NCBI RefSeq assembly: GCF_002575655.3
Contig: NC_053037.3
Coordinates: forward strand, 319,575,294 to 319,639,293
Reading direction: 5' to 3'
DNA: 64,000 nt
DNA from: Aegilops tauschii subsp. strangulata
Lineage: Eukaryota; Streptophyta; Magnoliopsida; Poales; Poaceae
The notes beneath the pieces are model-generated. The model saw only the letters and a program-made list of their open reading frames with translations, had not been told where the DNA came from and searched no databases. Positions 48,902-57,955 of this stretch are shown here, one piece after another. How positions within the stretch are numbered: the first letter of the stretch is position 1; each line of letters begins with the position of its first letter. The translations under genes and the position numbers were made by a program.

Positions 48902-49714
48902 CTAAGCTTGATCTCCGGGAGCTCCTGAGTGTGAAGGTGGCATGGAGAGGAGTCCTGCAACAAATGCATATGAAGAATACTGAGGAGCTGGTGGAGTTGC
49001 AACTGGAGGGGCAACTGAAGTTGTGGCTGCAGGAGCTGAAGTTGTAGCCCTAGTGTCTGTCATGGGCGCTGCCGCAGACCTCTGTCTTCTAGGCACCCTT
49101 TGATAAGCATCAGTGGTGGTCTTGTCACTTTTGTCCTCAATCTCTTCTTGAATCTTCTCCACATAAGTTTGAATTTCTGTCACCTTGACATCTAGATCAT
49201 GTATTGTTGTTTCGATGATCCTTTCAAGACTCTCTTGATTTTGAGTCAGGTTGGCCAATCCTTTCTCAATCCTTAAAGTAGCCTCAATGAGATAGCCAAG
49301 TTGGTCTTATTTGGACTTGAGAAATACCTGGGATGCCTCTTCACCACTTGGCATCTTGGATGCCTTCTCTGTTTTTGCTTTTTCTCTCTTCTCCTGAGCC
49401 TCTACTGAAGTAGGATGTGAAGCATCCATGACAACTGTGTTATCCTCACGGTCAGGCCTCAAGGGAAGGTGCTCTTTGTCCAGGATATACATGCCTTTGC
49501 CCATCTTGGAGTTGATGAGCATCTGAATGTGTGGAGCATATCCACATGGTCTCTTCTGATCTGCTGCAGTTCTCTTGATGGTTTCAACTATCAAGCTCAT
49601 CACCTTGAATTTCTGTGGCACATCAAACAGTTGAAGCAAGTTGATGGAGTGGCCTCTGATCATCCTATGATGTCCTGATTTGGGCAACAAGGTGTGCCTC
49701 AATATGGTGTTCAT
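48902..49714 (-). pseudogene. SIRE-like 3' extra ORF, one internal stop, 5' end cut
   Basis: One frame runs 271 codons from 49714 to 48902 apart from a single TAA at 49307-49309. The first part contains NKPCGYAPH-like sequence (KRPCGYAPHIQMLINSKMGK) and a basic/acidic stretch (EAQEKREKAKTEKA). The second has a coiled-coil-like region (NQESLERIIETTIHDLDVKV) and a Ser/Ala/Pro-rich tail. Similar proteins accompany Maximus-type elements 3' of pol and are sometimes called env-like; function is unknown. The N-terminus is lost at the CACTA junction. Confidence 0.72.
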
Positions 49715-50217
49715 GCACTATAAAAAAATACACATCTGTGACATTTTGGGCCGAACGAAAAAAAAATTATGTCATGCTTATGTCACTTCTATGACGATAA
49801 TTGTGACAAAACCCGGTATCATCATAGATGTGGTGGGCTCCTACTTCTATGACAAAAAACCGTGACAGAAAATGGGCTTTTCGTCCTGGGCGGGCTGGAG
49901 ACGCAGCTGCATGACATTCTTTGGGCCGTCCATGACGGAGAAAACCGTGGTAGAAGCGAGGGCGAGGAAAATATCGGGGGAGTTCCCGGTTACGGTTGGT
50001 CGTCGGGGGCCGAGCGATGCGCGTTTCTCTCATACGTATGCGCGTGTATGCGAGGCATTGCGCTCTAACTGAACCCGAGCGAGGCGTTGGGCTCTAACTG
50101 AACCCGAGCGATTGCACTAGCTACGTTACTGAACCCCGATCGATCCCTTGCTGTTAACTGACCCCGAGTGTGATTCCTTTGCTACTGCTGCTAACTAAAG
50201 CCGATCGATGCTGCCTC

Positions 50218-50995
50218 TGGATGAACAGTGAGCGTTGTTGGGGGGTTTGGATGAACAGTTCCCGGTGGGGGTTGGATGAACAGGACCCCGTGGTAGTAGA
50301 GGCTGTTGCCGCTGGATGAACAGGACCCCGACGGATCGAGCTGGTGGATGAACAGGACCCCATGGAGGGCTGGATGAACAAGACCCCGTGGAGGGCTAGA
50401 TGAACAATAGCCAGTGGAGGGCTGGTTGAACAGTAGCCGGTGGAGGGCTGGATGAACAATAGCCCGCGGAGGGGTGGTTGAATAGGACCCCGTGGAGAGG
50501 GCTGGTTGAACAGTAGCCGGTGGAGGAGCGCGCGGTGGAGGCTAGATGAACAGGAGCCCGTGGATGAACAGTCGGAGTTGGAGGCTGGAGGAGGTCGACG
50601 GTGGAGATGAACAGTATCCCGTGGAGTCCCGTTTTGCGATACGCCACACCCCTCCCGATGAACAGGACCCCCGTTTCGACCGTAGTGCTCCAACACAAGT
50701 CCGTTTCCTGCGTTTTGTGGTACGCCACACCCCTCCCGATCAACAGGACCCCTTTTCGACCATAGGAGGTTTGTTTCCTCCGTTTTGTGGTACGCCAAAC
50801 CCCTCCCGATGAACAGGATCCCGTTTCCACCATGGCCGGTCAAACACAAGGCCGTTTCCTCCATTCTGTGGTACGCCAGGCCTCGTTTCCATCGGCTGTT
50901 CCGTCCAAGACGGTTGGCTCCCGATGAACAGCACGCATTCCGTTGCCTCCCGATGAACACGACGCATTCCGTTGCCTCCCCATGAACACGACGAC
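50218..50995 (+). repeat. GATGAACA repeat array within CACTA
   Basis: About fifteen exact GATGAACA copies and five variants lie at irregular spacing of 15-115 bp, mostly extended as GATGAACAGGACCCCGTGG. From about 50637 a larger unit of roughly 75 bp carrying ACGCCACACCCCTCCCGATG is repeated three times. The longest ORF in the window (330 codons, 50154-51146, minus) is created by this array. Confidence 0.8.
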
Positions 50996-51285
50996 GATGC
51001 AGTTTCTCTGTTCCGACCCAGCCACAGCCATGTACACGAGCCCTAGCCATACGTATGCATGAGCAGGTGTTCGAGACCCCGCCCGTATGTACATACGTGG
51101 CCGTATTTACTTTCTTGCACCCTGGCCGTTGTACGTACGTGTACATGCTACGTGCGCACCTCTACTACGACACGTGCCCTTCCTTACACGACCACGGTTC
51201 ATCGCTGCAGCCTGCAGACAGACCGATCGTATGTACGTACACGTTCGTGACCAGAATGAGAACGCTACGTACGCTTCGACCAGGT

Positions 51286-51480
51286 GGGTCCCGACTGTCA
51301 GGCACTTCCTTGCATGCGAAGATGTAGCTAGTGGGTCCCAGCAGTCAGGGGGGCAAATCATTTTTTTGCCCGTAATATGGACACACTTCCTTGCGTGCGA
51401 AGATGTAGCTGGTGGGTCCCAGCAGTCAGGGGGGGAACAATTTTTTCGTGAAATACGGTGGCCCGTCCGATGGGTCCCTG
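51286..51480 (+). repeat. Direct repeats GTGGGTCCC...GTCAGG in CACTA
   Basis: A block containing CACTTCCTTGC and GTGGGTCCCAGCAGTCAGG recurs about every 85 bp (51286, 51331, 51412, 51470), with related copies near 51530, 53095 and 60300. It is probably a CACTA-internal repeat family. Confidence 0.6.
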
Positions 51481-51884
51481 CTGTCGGGTGGAGGAATCAT
51501 TATTTTCCGAGTAATAAGGAGGCACTTCCTTGCCGCGGCCGTGGACCCAGCTGCCAGCCTCTCCACGTACACTACTCTTCCGATGGAAGTCGTTCGTTGA
51601 CCATGCTGACCACGCTGCGCCGAGAGCACCAAGGCGGTGGACGACGGCGAGGCCTAGGAAGGGAACGACGCGGAGCCGGGGAAGACGCGGCAGTGGATGC
51701 CCACGTGGAGAGGAGTACGAGGGTTCACTGGTTCGACTGCGGTGTGAGGCTGCCGTCGCCGCAGGGCCTGGCCAGCGGTGGGAGTAGGGGGCTGTGAGGC
51801 CTCCGCGGCAGCACAGCCGGCCACGGGTGGCAGGAGCAGGCGGCATGACCGGCACTGCTTTGGGCGGCTGGATCAAGAAGACCA

Positions 51885-52210
51885 GAGGTTAAAGAAGCAC
51901 GACGGCCGTTGGATGGACATCGTACGGTCACTACAGCTAGAATCGTTTATATTGACTAAGTTGACAAAGCCCTTGGTACGCGTCAACTTAGTAGGCCAAC
52001 AGGTCAGCCTCTGAAATGGTGTGCCCCACATGTCAGGGGAGGAATCATTTTTTGGGCGGGTGAAGCTAGAATATCCGAGATTGAAGAAGAAGCACGACAT
52101 CCATTGGATGGACATCCAACAGCCACTGTTGCTAGAACCGTGTGTTGCCTATAAGTTGATAAAGCCTTGCATACGCGTCAACTTATTTTTTTTAGGGGAC
52201 GCGTCAATTT
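51885..52210 (+). repeat. Tandem duplication of about 185 bp in CACTA
   Basis: Segments 51885-52000 and 52076-52195 share AAGAAGCACGAC, GGATGGACATC, GCTAGAAC/TCG and ACGCGTCAACTTA in the same order, with about 20% differences. 52210-53040 holds only AT-rich, non-coding sequence with repeated CAGCCCATTT motifs. Confidence 0.6.
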
Positions 52211-53166
52211 TGTAGGCCCACAAGTGTGTGGCAGAGAACTTATAGCCCATTTGAGATTTGCAAGAATGTACAACCCATTTTTGAATTCTAATGGAATTTT
52301 CTACAGCCCATTTACAGTTTGTCAAAAGTACAGCCCATTTTCTAGCTAGGACAACGATTAATAATTTCAACTAACCATTCAAAACAGAATTCAATAAAAT
52401 TTCCCACATTTTGATGGGATCCGAAATATTTTTATCCAGAAATTTCTAGTTAGATTAAATACAATTTAAATATAAATTCGTCTTACGTAAAAATCCAACG
52501 AAACATTGCACGCGCAACAATTAATGAAATTAAAATTTTCAAAATCCAAAAATAATATTTTATAAACTAATTATGTGTTTGGTGCATTTTTTTAGTTACA
52601 ACCCACTTTATATAATTGCATCCCATTTATTATTTCTTAAAGCCCATTTTCTTGTTAAGCCTAATGCATCCCTCCTAGGAAAGATTTGCAGCCAAGTGGG
52701 GTGGAGAATAACAAGTTGACCTTGCCTGGGTATTCCTCAAAAAAAAGTATAGCTGGGCTAGCCATTTTTAGCCTGAAAAATATTAATATCTGGGCTGGAT
52801 ATCTGTCCTGGGCTAGACGGGCCACAGCCCGCCCAGTTAATACCCTGCTCTCCTCTGAACAACAACGAAAACATCACTCTTGTCTAAAAAAACGAAAACA
52901 TCGCTCAAGAAAAACTCTGCAGTGCTCACACCTCAAAAACACAAATACGGCTCGAGCTGCTTGGTCCCAGCTATCGGCCGCTCCTTGCGCAATTCTCTCG
53001 TTTATTGACTACATAGGTTGACAATGGTGTGGGACCGTGATGCCAGGAAACCAGGAGGAAGCCAAAAATATTACAATTGTAGTATATAATAAGGAGGCAC
53101 TTGCGTACGTGCGGCTATGGCCCTGGTGGGTCCCCACTATCATCCTCTCCAAGTAAATTCATCTCC

Positions 53167-53566
53167 TCATTCCTCATGTTTGTTGACCATGTTGACAACG
53201 CGAGATGGCGGGGCCACGGCAAGCGCAACAACTCGAAGGACGATGGAGAGGGCCTCGCGGGCCCTATGGATGGTCTGATACAGCGCCCGCTGCTCATTCG
53301 CGAAGCCAGGATCATAGGGCCACATGTCCGCGATGGCATTGTCGTTCGCTTGTTCACCAGTGCTCGTTGACGAGATGGACGTTGCAGCACAGGTCCTCCT
53401 GCGCTGGTAGCTCTTCCGCAATTAGGGCGTCGAAGTGCGCCCGTACCTGCTCTATGGTGAACACGGCATGAACCGGCTTAGACAGTGGCGCCGGCTCCTG
53501 GTCGGAAGCTACATCCATCGTCTGATTGTCGTCGCTCAGCTCATGAGCTCGCTGGCGAGCCAGCAT
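53167..53566 (-). pseudogene. Small gene remnant, paralogue of the 53902 gene
   Basis: Two minus-strand frames (53566-53354 and 53421-53167) join by a one-base shift near 53354-53370. The first has ELSDDNQTMDVASDQEPAP and VHAVFTIEQVRAHFDAL; the second EQANDNAIADM and GFANEQRALYQTIH. The segment VH-x2-(F/M)TI-x2-(V/A)RA aligns with the gene at 53902 (VHCTMTIGEARAQYMD), and both have an acidic Asp/Pro-rich lead-in and Glu/Gln-rich tail. No known domain is recognised. It looks like a Triticeae-specific, transposon-associated family. Confidence 0.5.
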
Positions 53567-53901
53567 GTCCGGCTGCTAGACTGACCCGCTGCCAAGCACG
53601 AGTCTGACTTCCCTGGCCCACCCAGACCGCCTCCCTCACCCGCGTGCGCTTTCCACCCGAAATGGTCAGCGCCGCTCGCCCCGCTTTCCGGTGCAGGCGA
53701 TTGCTCCGCCTTCAAACGGCACAAGTGCCGTCCGTCCGTCTGCCGCCCACATTAATGATACGCGGTTGCCGAGGCGGCTACTCCGGCACCACATGTCCGT
53801 CCCTCCTCTGCCCTCCATTGTTATATAAACTGCTGCGTCGGCCATAGCCGCAGTCATCTGCCTCTGTTCCCTTTCTCCTGTCCACACCACTACTGTCCAC
53901 C
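53567..53901. promoter_or_regulatory. Shared intergenic promoter region of divergent gene pair
   Basis: On the plus strand TATATAAA lies at 53822-53829, about 75 bases before the ATG at 53902, which has a CCACCATGG context. GC-rich sequence upstream faces the minus-strand remnant. The promoter is read from sequence alone. Confidence 0.5.
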
Positions 53902-54612
53902 ATGGCTTCCTCGCGCTCCAGTGCTCTTCGGGACGGACGGACGACGGACCACAAGGAGATGGCAGCCATTGCTAATGACTGCCTGGCCGGCAAGCAGCTG
54001 GAGGACGACGACGTCCCAATGGAGAACATGGTAGTCGATGATCCAGCGCCAACCCCCTCCTCCGCGCCATCCTCGCTAGTGCATTGCACCATGACCATCG
54101 GCGAGGCTCGTGCCCAATACATGGACACGGTGAGGCAGAAGCGTGAGGAGCAGTTCTGGGAGGCGCAGGCTGACGCCGCCTAGAACCACCATCTCCTCCA
54201 GGAGCACCTGCAGTCGGAGGAGAAGATTGCTGCGGAGCGGGCCGAGCAGGAGGCGTTGCTCGACTCGTACCGCTCCACCCGCGAGGGCCGCCTCGAGCGC
54301 TGGCGGTACCGCATGCGGGTGGCGAAGGCTGGGGCCGCCTACAAAGAGGGCGATGGAGCGGGCGAGGCGCTGTTTGGCGAGACTAAGGATGAGGCAGAGG
54401 ACAATGAAAGCTCCGACGAGTCCCCGCTCCGCTGGCGTCGACGAGGCCCTGCTCCGCCGAGGCCCCGCGGCGCCAACAATGAGGCAGAGGACACCGCCGG
54501 TTCCGTCGAGGCCCCGCCCCACCAACAACGAGGCAGAGGACATCGCCGGCTCACCCGAGGCCCACCCTGCCGGCAACGAGGGTTAGGATTTCCCCCGCCC
54601 CGCCGGCAATGA
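53902..54612 (+). pseudogene. Acidic, coiled-coil-like small gene with one in-frame stop
   Basis: The frame starts in a strong CCACCATGG context after a TATA box and runs 236 codons except for a TAG at 54181-54183. Before the stop are MASSRSSALRDGR, an acidic stretch (LEDDDVPMENMVVDDPAP) and MTIGEARAQYMD. After it is a Glu/Arg-rich helix-like region (EEKIAAERAEQEALLDSYR, EGRLERWRYRMRVAKAG) and an acidic, Pro/Arg-rich tail. The neighbouring codons suggest TAG replaced CAG (C-to-T). No domain is recognised. If TAG is a real end, it makes a 93-residue protein. It lies within or beside the CACTA element and may be carried by it. Confidence 0.55.
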
Positions 54613-54847
54613 GACAGAGGACATCGCCGGCTCCGTCGAGGCCCCGCCCCGCTGCCAACGTGGCCGCGCCACACAGAAAACGAGGAAGAGTAGAACACGG
54701 TAGGTCACCGCCGCTCGGGTCCAAGTAAGGCCACTGCTGCTACCCTCCGGTTGAAGCCAAGCTAGGCGGGTTGACCATTGACGGCCGATTAGCTTCTTGG
54801 CGGCGACATGGAGTCGGAGAGCTATGTTGGAGAAGGACGCTGCTTCT

Positions 54848-54939
54848 ACTTAATTGCTGGTGCAATTGGCTCACTGACATGTGGGCCCAACAAGCATCTG
54901 GGCCACATGTCAGTTACGCAACTGCACCTGCAGTTAAGT
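54848..54939. repeat. 92-bp imperfect inverted repeat (hairpin)
   Basis: Two arms of about 42 bases pair with roughly six mismatches around an 8-base loop. The inner arm contains ACTGACATGTG...CACATGTCAGT and the outer arm ACTTAA..GC.GGTGCA. It could be a tiny MITE or a small-RNA precursor fold. The surrounding 54613-55200 has no ORF. Confidence 0.7.
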
Positions 54940-55213
54940 CACTGAAGCTCAGTCCGCTGGAGAAGAAGCTTATGTCCGGCTCAGCCGGACACAGGTGGGT
55001 AGCTTCGGTTAATTAATTATACATCTAGTGCACCCCTTTTTAGTTGAAGAATGTATGAAATGTAATGAAATCCGGCATGTTTATATGAAATCCGACCGTG
55101 CATGAATGAATTTAGTTCGATTAGTTTGAATTCCTGTATCACTGGCATTGGATGAACATGCAAAACAAAACATACTAGCATTATTCCCAGGGTGATCACC
55201 TCGTTTGCAGCAG

Positions 55214-55320
55214 TTTCACATGTACTCCCTCCGGTCCTTTTTAGTCTGCATACAAGTTTTATCTGCAGTCAAAGTATCTCTACTTTGACCAGAGTACAAA
55301 GAGTTTGAGCAGCTTTTTAG
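55214..55320. mobile_element. Stowaway-like MITE fragment (one end)
   Basis: TACTCCCTCCGGTCC at 55214-55228 is a Stowaway terminus next to a TA dinucleotide, followed by the usual CTGCAGTCAAAGTA-type body. A matching second terminus is not seen, so it is truncated. Confidence 0.5.
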
Positions 55321-55484
55321 CGTTCCTGTACATTGCAATCAAACACACAGGCCTGGCAATTCATAGAGAACATTCAAAACAATCGATGATTATGCATCTC
55401 AGCGATTCACATGTCAGAGCCAATATTTACTTCACAACTAAAGAATAAAGAAAAATAGATCGACGCTGCTGACAGCAAAGGGCG

Positions 55485-55768
55485 TCCCATTCGAAAATAT
55501 CAAACGCATGTCTTCTTGCTAACATCAATGAGCAAAATTTGACAAGGTTGTCCCATTCCAAAATGTCAAATGCTTGTTGTTTTGCGTACATCAATGAGCA
55601 AACTTTGACAAGGTTTTCCCATTCCAAAATGTCAAATGCTTGTTGTTTTGCGTACATCAATGAGCAAACTTTGACAAGGTTTTCCCATTCCAAAATGTCA
55701 AATGCTTGTTGTTTTGCGTACATCAATGAGCAAACTTTGACAAGGTTTTCCCATTCCAAAATATCAAA
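55485..55768. repeat. 66-bp minisatellite, four units plus a partial
   Basis: TCCCATTCC recurs at 55485, 55551, 55617, 55683 and 55749, exactly 66 bp apart. The last units are almost identical and the first is diverged. Since 66 is a multiple of three, both strands stay open (minus strand 55427-55759, plus strand 55539-55817), giving a 22-residue repeat. No evidence that it is translated. Confidence 0.9.
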
Positions 55769-55776
55769 TGCCTACG

Positions 55777-55894
55777 ATTGTGGAATGGGCAGGGTTTGCC
55801 ATCAGTTCGGACATTGACATGGCACCTCGTGCTAAATTGTGGAATGGGCAGGGTTTGCCATCAGTTCGGACATTGACATGGCACCTCGTGCTAA
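55777..55894. repeat. 59-bp tandem repeat, two units
   Basis: ATTGTGGAATGGGCAGGG begins at 55777 and 55836, with perfect repetition of the 59-bp unit. It directly follows the minisatellite and shares the GGAATGGG word in inverted orientation, so the two may be related. Confidence 0.88.
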
Positions 55895-56260
55895 ATAAAC
55901 CAGCTGTTCTTTTTGTGCAGTTCCACCAAAATCAACCAAATTCGCACGTAGCTTGTATGATTTCGCCCTTATATGTTTCAACGCCTTGAACATATGGGCA
56001 CCTCCTTTCTTGTGGTGGAAATGAATGATTCGATGCATTCATAAACATTTTGTGCAGTTCCCATTGAAATCAAGCTGAGCACCCCTGTTTGCACAAATAC
56101 AAAAAAGTGATTAGTATAAAGCAAATTGTACTATGAATTGACAGTTTAAACAGACACCTACATGGTCCATGTAGAGCACACTTTAAAAAATGGAACTCAC
56201 CGGAAAGAATCCTAGAACAACATTGTACTTGCGCATCACAGCAAAAAGATGGAGATATAC

Positions 56261-56420
56261 CAGTCCTTCTGAGCTGAAGTTAGTTTGGTCTTGTGGGGAG
56301 TAATGTAACCATCCTTCAACTGCTCCTTCTGATGAGAAGATAGACATGGCTTCTTCATCCTGGGATAATCGGAACTAGTCACTTCATGTACTCCATATTC
56401 TTCTTCAGAGGAGGATGATC
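56261..56420 (-). CDS. Probable B3-domain (REM-like) gene, linker exon C
   Basis: Bounded by an acceptor TTGTGCACAACAG and a donor GTATATC. The 160-bp exon encodes SSSSEEEYGVHEV, YPRMKKPCLSS and THK/PHKTKLTSAQK-type sequence (PHKTKLTSAQKD). A Ser/Glu-rich linker ending in KLTSAQK is, from memory, what precedes the second B3 domain in grass REM-type B3 proteins. Phase matches exon B (one base carried over). The exon that should hold the following B3 domain was not found to the left, where minisatellites begin. Confidence 0.6.
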
Positions 56421-56620
56421 CTGTTGTGCAAAGACAACATGACAACTAAATGCTAGCATCTCTGTTTGCTCGGAAAAAAGGAAAGGATTTAAAACAGCAC
56501 AGATGAAGCACTTCTCAAGGACAATACCACTTTCTCATGACAGTATCTAAACAGTAGCACAACACCAATAGAGATGACAAAGCTCAATCATATGGATGAA
56601 ATCCGTGGGCGAGTACCAAC

Positions 56621-56677
56621 CTTTGTCAGGAGGCTTATTGTGTAGAGCATACAGATCAAGCACTTCTCCGGAACCAT
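56621..56677 (-). CDS. Probable B3-domain gene, exon B
   Basis: A 57-bp exon between acceptor AACAACAG and donor GTTGGTAC. It reads GSGEVLDLYALHNKPPDK in the phase set by exon A and hands one base to exon C. Alternative acceptors upstream exist (GTGCAAACAG near 56794), so the exact 5' edge is uncertain. Confidence 0.5.
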
Positions 56678-56845
56678 CTGTTGTTATCTACTGTGGTTGT
56701 CATGCTTACTATGTACTCCTCGATTAGTTTAATGTTTCCAACATATTCTTGTGCAGTTCCACTAAAATATATGGTATCTTCAAAGAAGATCCCTGTTTGC
56801 ACAAGTAGAGATAATTGCATATTACATTAAGAGTGGCATCAAATC

Positions 56846-57597
56846 TGTCGGGGATATACCCCGCAGTATGACCCGGCCGGAGTCATAACCTGGCTGGGAC
56901 ATGGTAAACCAGCGGATGGTAAACCAGCTGACAGTTAAGACGGACAGTTAAGACAGATGGCTAAGACGGACGGTAAACCGGCAGGTGGTAAACCGGCAAG
57001 TGTTAAGGCAGGTGGTAAACCGGCAGGAGTTAAGTCAGATGATAACCCGACAGGAGTTAAGTCAGATGATAACCCGGCAGGAGTTAAGTCAGATGATAAC
57101 CTAGCAGACAATCATAAACCGGCAGACCATCATAAACCGGTAGACCATCATAAACCGGCAAACAGTGATAACTGGGTTGCCAGGGGTTATGAAGCCCGAG
57201 ACGTTATGAAGCCCAGGATGTGAAGAAGCCCGTGAAGATAAGTCAGAATAGTTAAGTCTTAAGTCCGAGTTGGACTCTACATGTAACCCTCCCCTTCAAC
57301 ATATATAAGGAGGGGCGGGGCTCCCCAAAGAGGGACAAGCAAGAAGAAACAATCTCTAGGGCTAGACACAAAGAGCCGGTTTACCGGCGACTCTCTCATG
57401 ATGATAATGAGATCTAGCCTCAAACAGCATGTAGGGTTGTTACTGGATGATGTTTCCCGGGGCCCAAAGTTGTCTAAACCCTTGTCTTGTGTTGCGTCTC
57501 TCGATTCCGATCAACCCCTCTCAAGCTACTACATAGATGCGTTGGCCTCACGACTAAGTCATCACTCTAGGACATCTGTCGTGACAAAACCACAACA
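56846..57597. mobile_element. Solo LTR (752 bp) with perfect TSD, in an intron of the B3-like gene
   Basis: TGTCGGGGATAT...CACAACA is flanked by AAATC at 56841-56845 and 57598-57602. It contains a TATATAAGG box at 57302-57310 (plus orientation) and short internal repeats. There is no inner domain. The family is unknown to me; the start resembles Gypsy LTRs. It lies between exons A and B and does not touch the splice sites. Confidence 0.88.
57023..57105 (+). repeat. 27-bp tandem repeat inside the solo LTR
   Basis: GGAGTTAAGTCAGATGATAA is repeated three times at 27-bp steps. It is preceded by several GGTAAACCGGC words and followed by three copies of a CATAAACCGG unit. Confidence 0.8.
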
Positions 57598-57666
57598 AAA
57601 TCAGTGGCAAAACAATTGCTCGTTCCAGCCATAGCAATAAATTAAGATGCAAAACTATATCATTAC

Positions 57667-57773
57667 TTGTGTCATCACAGTTCCAGTGCTTCATTACAGC
57701 ACTGGGAGTTGATTTTTTTTCTTCCGCTTGTTCTTCACCTTCATCACTTGGTTCAATAACAGAAAAGCTTCGC
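57667..57773 (-). CDS. Probable B3-domain gene, acidic exon A
   Basis: A 107-bp exon from acceptor ATTGAAG to donor GTAATG. It encodes FSVIEPSDEGEEQAEEKK and AVMKHWNCDDT. It takes two bases from the upstream exon and passes one on, without stops. The acidic linker fits the region between B3 domains. Confidence 0.55.
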
Positions 57774-57894
57774 CTTCAATGTAAGAATTGGCATGTCAAT
57801 TAGGGAGCACAAGTATAGCGCTAAACAACGACATTAATTTTCTGATGAAAGTGGCAAAATACAGGCCAACAGTTGTGAAATGCCCTTATCTTAC

Positions 57895-57955
57895 CTCAAT
57901 GGGATATTACGGTGCACATACAGATTGGAAGTCTTGTCTCCATTTGTGCAGTTCA
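57895..57955 (-). CDS. Probable B3-domain gene, exon A'
   Basis: 61 bp between acceptor TTGATTTTAG and donor GTAAGATAAG. It reads NCTNGDKTSNLYVHRNIPL and its two trailing bases complete the first codon of exon A. A diverged duplicate of its start (GAACTGCACAAGAGGAGA) lies at about 58105-58130. The first B3 domain, expected upstream, was not recognised between 58200 and 59300. Confidence 0.5.

Larger units (their letters stand above)
46739..49714 (-). mobile_element. SIRE/Maximus-type Copia element, 3' end only
   Basis: Minus-strand order is an extra 3' ORF (49714-48902), non-coding sequence, PPT, and 3' LTR (48373-46739). The presence of an additional ORF downstream of the pol position is characteristic of SIRE elements. 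The rest is cut off at 49714/49715 where a CACTA terminus begins. Confidence 0.8.
49715..53040 (+). mobile_element. CACTA (DTC) transposon, left end; right end not found
   Basis: It begins CACTATAAAAAAATAC at 49715, a CACTA terminus, breaking the SIRE-like element; ATG (49712-49714) is the likely 3-bp target site. Subterminal short repeats of GTGACA/TATGACG type follow (49738-49865), then the GATGAACA array and further internal duplications. No transposase ORF is seen. No CACTA terminus in inverted orientation followed by ATG was found, so the element extends further right or its end is lost; 53040 is only a soft limit. Confidence 0.72.

Noticed and set aside
50154..51146. 330-codon minus-strand ORF, the longest in the window
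   Set aside because: It is a translation of the GATGAACA array (repeated LFIQPS/FIGR words), with no domain and no independent gene signals.
51087..51797. 236-codon plus ORF
   Set aside because: It spans CACTA internal direct repeats and GC-rich DNA, with no recognisable domain or promoter, and overlaps an equally long minus-strand ORF.
53101..53471. Plus-strand ORFs opposite the 53167-53566 remnant
   Set aside because: The minus-strand frames show similarity to the 53902 gene; the plus-strand frames are shadows.
55026..55030. TAGTG as a possible CACTA right end
   Set aside because: It is not preceded by the expected inverted terminal sequence and is followed by CAC, not the ATG target site.
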